This document shows positions 1-5,127 of a stretch of 5,127 nt of DNA, in pieces. How positions within the stretch are numbered: the first letter of the stretch is position 1; each line of letters opens with the position of its first letter. The DNA comes from Rhodoluna sp. (GTDB lineage: Bacteria > Actinomycetota > Actinomycetes > Actinomycetales > Microbacteriaceae): the NCBI GenBank assembly GCA_017984715.1, contig JAGNYY010000053.1, positions 1 through 5,127 on the forward strand, in the 5' to 3' direction. Below the pieces are notes generated by a model. The model searched no databases. It saw only the letters and a program-made list of their open reading frames with translations, and had not been told where the DNA came from. The translations under genes and the position numbers were made by a program.

Positions 1-738
1 CATGGCGGCGGTCTAGATCTGCGCTTCCCACACCACGAAAACGAACTTGCACAGAGCTCGGCGGCCGGCGATGCGTTTGCCAACTACTGGCTGCACAACG
101 GTCTGGTGAACGTTTCTGGTCAGAAGATGTCGAAGTCACTAGGCAACTCAATTTTTGCTGCCGACCTGCTCGCTGCTGCTCGACCAATCGTCGTACGTTA
201 CTACCTAGGTTCGGCCCACTATCGCTCGGTGCTCGACTATCACGAGGGTGTTCTCGACGAGGCCGAATCGGCAATGTCACGCATCGAAACTTTTATTGAA
301 AAGGCGATTCGTCGCTTGGGTTCAGCGCCTGTGCTCGGTGCTGGCGCAGTTCGTTCGGCGCTGCCTGTCGCCTTCGCCCAGGCCATGGATGAAGACTTGG
401 CGATGCCCGCTGCGCTTGCCGCACTTCACGATGCTGTTCGCACCGGAAACTCGGCGATAGACTCTGGCGAAGACGTAGCCTTAGCGCTCTCGCTGTCAGA
501 GGTTTTGGCCATGACCACGGTTCTCGGCATCAATCCTCTGGATTGGGCTATTGCTTCGGCTGTTTCAGCGGGCAACGAACAAGCTCTCGATAAACTCGTC
601 CAGGCGCTCATCGCTGACCGCAATGCGGCTCGTACCGATAAAGATTTTGCAAAATCAGATGCAATTAGAAACCAACTACAGGCAGCCGGCATAACGCTGG
701 AAGATGCTGCCGACGGAACTCATTGGAGTGTTAATTAA
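1..738 (+). CDS. cysS: Cysteinyl-tRNA synthetase, C-terminal part (5' truncated by window)
   Basis: This cytoplasmic class I aminoacyl-tRNA synthetase charges tRNA-Cys with cysteine. The frame is open from base 1 and gives 245 residues of a family that is usually about 460-480 long, so the N-terminal Rossmann part with the HIGH motif lies off the window. The visible part opens with HGGGLDLRFPHHENE at residues 1-15. Its H11 and E15 match the zinc ligands His234 and Glu238 of E. coli CysRS. KMSKSLGN follows at residues 42-49 (nt 124-147). The rest is the helical anticodon-binding (DALR-like) domain and the usual tail, a charged helix (DKDFAKSDAIRNQL) followed by GITLEDAADGTHW. A GTG at 106 opens a shorter frame, but the catalytic motif upstream shows that it is internal. 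The related mycothiol ligase MshC is unlikely, because MshC lacks this C-terminal domain. The TAA touches the ATG of rlmB, so the two are probably co-transcribed. Confidence 0.97.
   Translation, partial: HGGGLDLRFPHHENELAQSSAAGDAFANYWLHNGLVNVSGQKMSKSLGNSIFAADLLAAARPIVVRYYLGSAHYRSVLDYHEGVLDEAESAMSRIETFIEKAIRRLGSAPVLGAGAVRSALPVAFAQAMDEDLAMPAALAALHDAVRTGNSAIDSGEDVALALSLSEVLAMTTVLGINPLDWAIASAVSAGNEQALDKLVQALIADRNAARTDKDFAKSDAIRNQLQAAGITLEDAADGTHWSVN
725..728 (+). promoter_or_regulatory. Ribosome-binding site of rlmB inside the end of cysS
   Basis: GGAG lies 10 nt before the rlmB ATG at 739, within the last codons of cysS. With the abutting TAA/ATG junction, it supports 739 as the start and suggests translational coupling. 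Confidence 0.6.
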
Positions 739-1782
739 ATGGCTGGAACACCAAGACGCCCAGGCGCGGCGAAAAGCAAAAAGGGCGGCAAGGTTGGCAC
801 CGGAGGCCACGGAAAGCAGGCCCTAGAGGGTCGCGGACCAACCCCGAAGGCTGAGGATCGCCCGTATCACAAGGCTTTCAAGGCTAAGGCTGCTGCTGAA
901 AAGCACAAGCAGGCAACTGGCGCAACCCCGATTCGTCGCGGTGAGTTCCTTGCCCCGACCGCTCGCACTGCGGGTTCAGGTGGTGCTGCCGCACGTTCGG
1001 GTCAGCGCGTAGCCAAGGCCGCCGACGCATCCGAGGTGCTTTCAGGCCGCAACTCAGTGGTCGAAGCTCTTCGCGCCAAGGTGCCTGCCACCGCTTTGTT
1101 CATCGCATCCCGAATCGAAATGGATGAGCGCGTCAAGGAAGCCATCAAGCTAGCCGGCTCGCGTGGAATCGCAGTCAACGAAATCACTCGTCCTGAGATG
1201 GACAGAATGACTGGTTTTGACTCTGTTCACCAGGGCATCGCTCTGTCAGTTCCGCCATACAAGTATCAGCACCCAATGGAGATGCTTGACCTGATCTTGT
1301 CACGTGGCCAGAAGCCGCTTTTCGTCGCTCTCGACGGCATCACCGACCCGCGCAACCTGGGTGCAATCATCCGTTCGGTTGCCGCATTTGGTGGCCAGGG
1401 AGTCATTCTTCCTCAGCGTCGCTCAACCGGTGTGACCGCATCGGCCTGGAAGACCTCGGCAGGTGCAGCAGCTCGAGTGCCGGTTGCTCTGGCTGCAAAC
1501 CTGAACAACACCCTGAAGGAATTCAAGAAGCGTGGAGTGTTCGTGGTCGGTCTCGATGGCGGCGGCTCAATGGAGCTTCCAGACTTCGACCTGGCCACTG
1601 AGCCATTATTGCTAGTGGTCGGTTCTGAGGGTAAGGGGCTTTCGCGCCTGGTCACTGAGAACTGTGACGCGGTTCTTTCGATTCCAATCGCTCGTGACAC
1701 TGAGTCACTCAACGCAGGAATTGCCGCATCGGTCTCTCTTTATGAAATCTCGAAGCGACGCGCTGCGCTAAAGCGCAAGTAA
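739..1782 (+). CDS. rlmB: 23S rRNA (guanosine-2251-2'-O)-methyltransferase, TrmH/SpoU family
   Basis: This SPOUT-class enzyme uses S-adenosylmethionine to methylate a ribose 2'-OH in 23S rRNA; RlmB modifies G2251 (E. coli numbering) in the peptidyl-transferase P-loop. It has 347 residues. Residues 1-95 are a Lys/Ala/Gly-rich, low-complexity and probably disordered extension. The SpoU substrate-binding domain runs from about 99 (LSGRNSVVEAL) to 174. The knotted methyltransferase domain runs from about 193 to 340. The three SpoU motifs are present: DPRNLGAIIRS at 203-213 (N206, R212), VVGSEGKGLSR at 293-303 (E297), and SLNAGIAASV at 323-332 (N325). RlmB of E. coli is about 243 residues, so the extra length is the N-terminal tail. 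The ATG at 739 follows the cysS stop with no gap and has an SD in cysS. A closely related paralogue with another rRNA or tRNA target cannot be fully excluded, but the cysS-rlmB order is typical of actinobacteria. Confidence 0.93.
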   Translation: MAGTPRRPGAAKSKKGGKVGTGGHGKQALEGRGPTPKAEDRPYHKAFKAKAAAEKHKQATGATPIRRGEFLAPTARTAGSGGAAARSGQRVAKAADASEVLSGRNSVVEALRAKVPATALFIASRIEMDERVKEAIKLAGSRGIAVNEITRPEMDRMTGFDSVHQGIALSVPPYKYQHPMEMLDLILSRGQKPLFVALDGITDPRNLGAIIRSVAAFGGQGVILPQRRSTGVTASAWKTSAGAAARVPVALAANLNNTLKEFKKRGVFVVGLDGGGSMELPDFDLATEPLLLVVGSEGKGLSRLVTENCDAVLSIPIARDTESLNAGIAASVSLYEISKRRAALKRK

Positions 1783-1794
1783 TCTCGCACATGC

Positions 1795-1830
1795 AAAAGA
1801 ACCCCGGCCAGTAGGTCGGGGTTCTTTTTT
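1795..1830. terminator. Intrinsic terminator, probably bidirectional
   Basis: An 11-bp stem (GAACCCCGGCC at 1799-1809 with GGTCGGGGTTC at 1814-1824, including one G-T wobble) closes a 4-nt AGTA loop. Six T follow on the plus strand (1825-1830) and four A precede (1795-1798). The A run reads as a U tract on the minus strand. The hairpin lies 12 nt after the rlmB stop and 17 nt past the stop of the convergent DUF4032 gene, so it can end both transcripts. Confidence 0.9.
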
Positions 1831-1847
1831 ACAACTGCTGAACAGTT

Positions 1848-3155
1848 CTAAACCAGGTCGCGCCAGTCTATTTCTTCGTCGTCTTCTGCAACCACGATGG
1901 TTCCTGAAGGAACTGCGTTAGGCAACGTAATCGCCTCGGTCATCGGGCTTAGATAGGCCTCTTCTTCTCGACGGTTAACCAGAACATTTTCGATGTATGA
2001 CTGGACTGCCTCAGCGGTCGGAACATCACGCTTCTGGTTTTCCATCATGTACCAACGGTGTTCGAGCACCTGGTGGTAGATTTCTGCTGGCTCCAGGCGA
2101 CCCAAGAGGTGCTTTGGAATCGCGGTCACGACTGGCTCAAATGAGTTGCTCAGCCACTCGTGTGCCAAGACTTCTTCATCTGCACCCGGTCTTGGGTGTT
2201 CGATTCGATACTGGTCAAGGTCATTTAGTAAGCGGCGAGCTTGGTTCTCTTCAACGTCAAGACCGGTCAAGCGGATTAGGCGGCGTGCATGGTGCCCAGC
2301 ATCAACAACCTTTGGTTGAATACGCACGGTGGTGCCGTTTGCATCGGTTTTGATGGCCAACTCTTCGATGTCGAAGCCGAGCTCATTTAGGCGGTCTACG
2401 CGGCGGTTGATCTTCCAGCGATCGGCTGCTTCGAAGGTCTCGCTGCCGGTTAGTTCAACCCAAAGCTCGCGGTACTTCGCTACGATGCGCTCGCTGGTGG
2501 CAACCGCATCCACCCCAGGTGCGGCGTTACCACTCGCGATCAAATCCATTAGCTCGCCGGCGATGTTGATGCGGGCGATTTCGAGGTCATTCTCGCGCTG
2601 ACCGTTGGAAAGGCCCGAATCATATAAATGCCCAGTTTCGGCATCGACCAAGTATGCGGCGAATGCGCCAGCATCGCGTCGGAACAGGGTGTTCGATAGC
2701 GAAACGTCACCCCAGAAGAACCCGGCAATGTGCAGGCGAACCAGCAAAACAGCTAGCGCATCGACGAGGCGGGTTGCGGTCTCTGGGCGAAGCCCCTGGG
2801 ACCACATTGCTCGATAGGGAAGCGAGAACTTGAGGTGGCGAGTAACCAGCACAGAGAGCAGCTCTTCGCCATCACTAGTCGCGCGCCCATTGATGATTGC
2901 GAATGGCTCTACGCAAGGCACATCAAGCTTTAGGAGTTGCTTCAGCATGTCGTACTCGCGCTTCGCCAGTTCCGGCAAAGTTTCTTTGATTGCGATTACG
3001 TGGTTGTTTAGGTGTGCAAAACGAACCGTGTGGCGGCTTAGGCCCTTGGGCAAAGCGGCGATGTTTTCGGTTGGCCAGTCTTCTAAAGGCAAATGCCACG
3101 GTAGATCCAGCAGTGCTGGCTCTACCGTGGCAGCCGTTATATCTAGTGAGCTCAA
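1848..3155 (-). CDS. DUF4032 domain protein with N-terminal Kdo/WaaP-like kinase fold
   Basis: The 435-residue protein is probably cytoplasmic, as no signal peptide or membrane segment is visible. The N-terminal half looks like a small-molecule or LPS-type kinase: VIAIKE with K57 as the likely ATP-binding lysine, E67 (KREYDML) as its helix-C partner, GFFWGDVSLSN at 145-155 as the catalytic loop (D150, N155), and LVDAET at 169-174 with D171 in the DFG position. The C-terminal half (about 235-400) fits the DUF4032 region by overall character. The last 20 or so residues are acidic. All key kinase residues are present, so it may be active, but its substrate is unknown. The start is a TTG 3 nt after the TAA of the upstream ATPase gene, in the same frame and without a good SD. 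No ATG, GTG or TTG lies between it and the conserved-looking LLDLPWHLPLEDWP stretch (15-28), apart from a TTG inside that stretch at L22. Translation is therefore probably coupled to the ATPase gene. Family recognition is from memory of actinobacterial annotations. Confidence 0.82.
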   Translation of the reverse strand: MSSLDITAATVEPALLDLPWHLPLEDWPTENIAALPKGLSRHTVRFAHLNNHVIAIKETLPELAKREYDMLKQLLKLDVPCVEPFAIINGRATSDGEELLSVLVTRHLKFSLPYRAMWSQGLRPETATRLVDALAVLLVRLHIAGFFWGDVSLSNTLFRRDAGAFAAYLVDAETGHLYDSGLSNGQRENDLEIARINIAGELMDLIASGNAAPGVDAVATSERIVAKYRELWVELTGSETFEAADRWKINRRVDRLNELGFDIEELAIKTDANGTTVRIQPKVVDAGHHARRLIRLTGLDVEENQARRLLNDLDQYRIEHPRPGADEEVLAHEWLSNSFEPVVTAIPKHLLGRLEPAEIYHQVLEHRWYMMENQKRDVPTAEAVQSYIENVLVNRREEEAYLSPMTEAITLPNAVPSGTIVVAEDDEEIDWRDLV

Positions 3156-3158
3156 CTG

Positions 3159-4235
3159 TTAGTTAAGACGCTCGCCGGTTTCCACGTCGAACAAGTGGAC
3201 GATTCCACCCTCGGCCTTTAGGAACACGGTGTCACCCTTGTGTGGGTGAACGCGGCCATCAACGCGAGCGGTGATGTCCTGCTCGGCACCATCAAGGTGT
3301 GAGCGACCGTATAGGAAGCCGTCTGCACCAAGCTCTTCAACAACGTCAACATCAACTTCGATGCCTTCGTTTGCGCTCACGTGCAGACCCTCAGGGCGAA
3401 TACCAACGGTGATGCTCTTCGCCTTGGTCTTGGCAAGGATGTTTGCTGCAACCGGAAGAACGGTGTTTCCGAACTGGACTCCACCATCAACGATTGGAAG
3501 CTGGAGAAGGTTCATGGCAGGTGAGCCAATGAATCCTGCAACGAACACGTTGGTTGGGTTTTCGTATAGTTCGCGAGGGGTTGCAACCTGCTGAAGTAGG
3601 CCATCCTTTAGAACTGCAACGCGGTCACCCATGGTCATAGCTTCGACCTGGTCGTGGGTCACATAAACGGTGGTTACACCTAGGCGACGCTGAAGTGAAG
3701 CGATCTGGGTGCGAGTCTGAACGCGAAGCTTCGCGTCAAGGTTTGAAAGAGGCTCATCCATGAGGAACACCTGAGGCTTGCGAACGATCGCACGACCCAT
3801 TGCTACACGCTGACGCTGACCACCAGAAAGGGCCTTTGGCTTGCGAGCTAGGTATGGCTCTAGGTCAAGTAGCTTTGCGGCCTCTAGAACGCGCGCTGCA
3901 CGCTCTTCCTTGGCAACACCGGCAATCTTTAGAGCGAAGCCCATGTTCTCGGCAACGGTCATGTGTGGGTAAAGAGCGTAGTTCTGGAAAACCATTGCGA
4001 TGTCGCGGTCCTTAGGCGGAACGTGGGTTACATCGCGGTCACCGATCAGGATGCGACCTGCGTTGACCTCTTCTAGACCTGCAAGCATGCGCAGGGTGGT
4101 TGACTTTCCACAGCCTGAAGGACCAACTAGAACTAGAAATTCACCATCGGCGATTTCTAGGTTGATCTTGTCTACAGCTGGGCGCACGCCGCCTGGGTAC
4201 AGGCGAGTTGCGTCATCGAATGTTACTGATGCCAT
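3159..4235 (-). CDS. ugpC: Carbohydrate ABC importer ATP-binding protein, MsmK/UgpC (MsiK-like) family
   Basis: This cytoplasmic ATPase subunit powers import of sugars or glycerol-3-phosphate through CUT1-type permeases. It has 358 residues, the usual size for the family. The ABC domain shows Walker A GPSGCGKST at 38-46, Q-loop Q84 (MVFQNYALYP), signature LSGGQ at 136-140, Walker B VFLMDEP at 156-162, D-loop SNLD at 164-167 and H-loop H194. A C-terminal OB/TOBE regulatory region (about 235-358) includes VGIRPEGL at 277-284. The ATG at 4235 was chosen because it has a strong SD (GAAGGA at 4250-4245, 9 nt away) and begins the conserved MASVTF. The frame stays open to 4367, but those 44 codons cross the promoter region and do not resemble the family. 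No permease or binding protein is adjacent, so it probably serves several importers, as Streptomyces MsiK does. The substrate cannot be read from sequence, so the symbol ugpC denotes family only. Confidence 0.94.
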   Translation of the reverse strand: MASVTFDDATRLYPGGVRPAVDKINLEIADGEFLVLVGPSGCGKSTTLRMLAGLEEVNAGRILIGDRDVTHVPPKDRDIAMVFQNYALYPHMTVAENMGFALKIAGVAKEERAARVLEAAKLLDLEPYLARKPKALSGGQRQRVAMGRAIVRKPQVFLMDEPLSNLDAKLRVQTRTQIASLQRRLGVTTVYVTHDQVEAMTMGDRVAVLKDGLLQQVATPRELYENPTNVFVAGFIGSPAMNLLQLPIVDGGVQFGNTVLPVAANILAKTKAKSITVGIRPEGLHVSANEGIEVDVDVVEELGADGFLYGRSHLDGAEQDITARVDGRVHPHKGDTVFLKAEGGIVHLFDVETGERLN

Positions 4236-4244
4236 TTTTTCTTT

Positions 4245-4250
4245 TCCTTC
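4245..4250 (-). promoter_or_regulatory. Ribosome-binding site of the ABC ATPase
   Basis: Read on the minus strand, GAAGGA lies 9 nt before the ATG at 4235, followed by an A-rich spacer. It decides the start in favour of 4235 over the upstream in-frame start at 4367. Confidence 0.75.
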
Positions 4251-4251
4251 A

Positions 4252-4269
4252 CCGGCAGGTACGTGCCGG
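4252..4269. repeat. Operator-like inverted repeat CCGGCA-N6-TGCCGG
   Basis: Perfect 6-bp arms CCGGCA (4252-4257) and TGCCGG (4264-4269) flank a 6-nt spacer, GGTACG. The repeat sits directly upstream of the ATPase SD. A third copy of the half-site, TGCCGG, occurs at 4301-4306, extended to TGCCGGA as at 4264-4270. It could be a repressor operator or a small hairpin in the ATPase leader. A 6-bp arm in GC-rich DNA can arise by chance. Confidence 0.4.
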
Positions 4270-4314
4270 ACGATCCATAGTGATAGAAATCCAGCAGGGA
4301 TGCCGGATAAACCC

Positions 4315-4320
4315 ATTATG
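4315..4320 (-). promoter_or_regulatory. Possible -10 element for the ABC ATPase operon
   Basis: On the minus strand CATAAT (4320-4315) differs from TATAAT at one position. No good -35 is found 16-18 nt upstream, so this is tentative. A later alternative is TATGGAT (4279-4273), which would put the transcript start inside the inverted repeat. Confidence 0.25.
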
Positions 4321-4346
4321 CCAGTCTCAGCGCCTTCGCCTAGGAT
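4318..4346 (+). promoter_or_regulatory. Possible sigma-70-type promoter of the DsbA-like gene
   Basis: ATGCCA (4318-4323, 4 of 6 to TTGACA) and TAGGAT (4341-4346, 4 of 6 to TATAAT, a common actinobacterial -10 form) are 17 nt apart. This would give a leader of about 40 nt before the ATG at 4394. Confidence 0.4.
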
Positions 4347-4384
4347 AGAAAAGCTGTCCGAAATCAAATCGAGACATTACGAGC

Positions 4385-4390
4385 GAGGGA
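4385..4390 (+). promoter_or_regulatory. Ribosome-binding site of the DsbA-like gene
   Basis: GAGGGA ends 3 nt before the ATG at 4394. The spacing is short but workable, and no other start codon lies in frame just upstream. Confidence 0.5.
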
Positions 4391-4393
4391 TTC

Positions 4394-5127
4394 ATGACTT
4401 CAAACGACAACCGACCTACCCGCAACCAGCAGCGAGAAGAAGCGCGTGCCAAGGCCAAAGCTCTTCGTGAGCAGCAGAAAAAGGGCGAACGTCGCAAGCG
4501 TCTCGGCCTACAGGTTGGAATTGCAGCGGTAATCATTGCCGCTGTTGCGATTGTGGTTGGCGCGATTGCGTCAAACTCTGGAAGCCCTGCCTCTGCAAAT
4601 GCTCCGGCGAACCTCACCGCTGAAGGCGGAGTAAAGATGGGAACCGGTCTTGAGGTTTTCACCGCAACCTACACCCCAACCCCAGCGCCGGCAGCAACCG
4701 CCGGCACCGCAACCCCGCCACACATCGTGGTTTACATGGACTACCAGTGCCCAATCTGTCAGGCGTTCGAGGTTCCAAACTCGTCACAGTTGAAGAACTG
4801 GGTAAACACGGGTGCAGCCACTCTTGAGATCCGCCCGCTTTCTTTCTTGGATGGTCGCGGCACCCCTAACGAGTATTCAAGCCGTGCCGGTAACGCGGCG
4901 ATTTGTGTTGCCGAGTATGCGCCAAACAGCTTCTTTGACTACAACGCACTGCTTTTCGAAAAGCAGCCGGCAGAAGGAACCGCTGGGCCTAGCAACGACG
5001 AGCTAGTGGCTGATCTTGCCGAGGTTCAGATTGCGGCGACCGATGAGCTCAAGAGCTGCATAAAGAACAAGGACTTCGGCCCTTGGCTGCTAGACCACAC
5101 CAGCACAGTTTTGAGCACTCCAATCGC
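4394..5127 (+). CDS. Membrane-anchored DsbA-like thioredoxin-fold protein (3' truncated by window)
   Basis: This is a probable extracytoplasmic thiol-disulfide oxidoreductase of the DsbA/Thioredoxin_4 type. The frame has no stop before the window end, leaving 244 residues. Residues 1-36 are charged and basic (ending KKGERRKR), followed by a membrane segment at about 37-59, which predicts N-in and C-out. A Ser/Ala/Pro/Thr-rich linker runs from about 60 to 109. The thioredoxin fold begins at IVVYMDYQCPIC (111-122), with active-site cysteines C119 and C122. Two further cysteines, C171 (AAICVAEY) and C222 (KSCIKN), are spaced like the second, structural disulfide of M. tuberculosis DsbA (Rv2969c). 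The cis-proline loop and C-terminal helix should lie beyond the window. The cognate reoxidase in actinobacteria is usually a VKOR homologue, which is not visible here. A role as isomerase or reductase cannot be excluded from sequence. Confidence 0.88.
   Translation, partial: MTSNDNRPTRNQQREEARAKAKALREQQKKGERRKRLGLQVGIAAVIIAAVAIVVGAIASNSGSPASANAPANLTAEGGVKMGTGLEVFTATYTPTPAPAATAGTATPPHIVVYMDYQCPICQAFEVPNSSQLKNWVNTGAATLEIRPLSFLDGRGTPNEYSSRAGNAAICVAEYAPNSFFDYNALLFEKQPAEGTAGPSNDELVADLAEVQIAATDELKSCIKNKDFGPWLLDHTSTVLSTPI

Larger units (their letters stand above)
4236..4393. promoter_or_regulatory. Divergent intergenic region between the ATPase and DsbA-like genes
   Basis: These 158 bp separate two genes read outward, so both need a promoter here. 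The region holds an SD for each gene, candidate back-to-back promoter elements and an inverted repeat close to the ATPase start. I see no gene, tRNA or recognisable riboswitch in it. Confidence 0.7.

Noticed and set aside
106..738. cysS as a complete short gene starting at GTG 106
   Set aside because: The same frame is open to base 1 and encodes the conserved zinc-ligand motif upstream, so the gene is truncated by the window edge.
1..738. MshC (mycothiol cysteine ligase) as an alternative identity
   Set aside because: The C-terminal anticodon-binding domain and the KMSKSLGN form fit CysRS, and rlmB follows directly.
1413..1712. A 99-codon minus-strand open frame inside rlmB
   Set aside because: It lies antisense to the conserved SpoU motifs and has no domain or plausible start signal.
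1997..3162. Several plus-strand open frames opposite the DUF4032 gene
   Set aside because: They overlap the minus-strand gene, have Ser/Arg-rich composition without domains, and lack ribosome-binding sites. They are antisense shadows of biased codon use.
4236..4367. A 44-codon upstream extension of the ABC ATPase starting at 4367
   Set aside because: It crosses the divergent promoter region and shows no family similarity, and the ATG at 4235 has a strong SD at proper spacing.
4327..4662. A minus-strand open frame of 111 codons opposite the DsbA-like gene
   Set aside because: It lies antisense to a well-supported gene and crosses the intergenic region. Its protein is Arg/Ala-rich with no recognisable domain.
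1..5127. Defence system, phage, insertion sequence, CRISPR array or tRNA genes
   Set aside because: There are no arrayed repeats, terminal inverted repeats, transposase-like proteins or cloverleaf-like sequences. The coding space is filled by housekeeping, transport and redox genes.

Overview
The window looks like ordinary chromosomal DNA from an actinobacterium of moderate GC content (mid-50s percent by eye, not counted). The cysS-rlmB pair, a DUF4032-type kinase-like protein beside an MsmK/UgpC (MsiK-like) sugar-transport ATPase, and a membrane-anchored DsbA-like protein with a second cysteine pair together suggest Actinomycetes. The modest GC and compact layout would fit a small-genome freshwater Microbacteriaceae of the Rhodoluna/Aquiluna kind, but that placement is inference from gene content only.

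Layout. (1) Bases 1-738 (+) hold the C-terminal half of cysteinyl-tRNA synthetase (cysS), cut by the window edge. Its TAA directly abuts the ATG of rlmB, 739-1782 (+), a SpoU-type 23S rRNA 2'-O-methyltransferase with a long basic, low-complexity N-terminal extension. The two form a translation-related operon. (2) A hairpin with A and T tracts on its two sides (1795-1830) lies between rlmB and the convergent gene and probably terminates both. (3) On the minus strand, an ATPase of carbohydrate ABC importers (3159-4235) is followed after 3 nt by a DUF4032/Kdo-kinase-like protein of unknown role (1848-3155), which starts with TTG in the same frame as the ATPase. They look like a translationally coupled pair. 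No permease or sugar-binding protein lies alongside, so the ATPase is probably shared by importers encoded elsewhere. (4) A 158-bp divergent intergenic region (4236-4393) holds both ribosome-binding sites, possible back-to-back promoters and an operator-like inverted repeat. (5) From 4394 to the window end (+) runs the start of a signal-anchored, thioredoxin-fold DsbA-like protein with a CPIC active site.

Functionally there are three themes: translation and ribosome maturation, energising of sugar uptake coupled to an unexplained kinase-like protein, and extracytoplasmic disulfide chemistry. I see no mobile element, CRISPR array, tRNA, rRNA or phage gene. The least understood element is the coupled ATPase and kinase-like pair. 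It is probably a conserved actinobacterial arrangement, so the open question is its function and not its existence.
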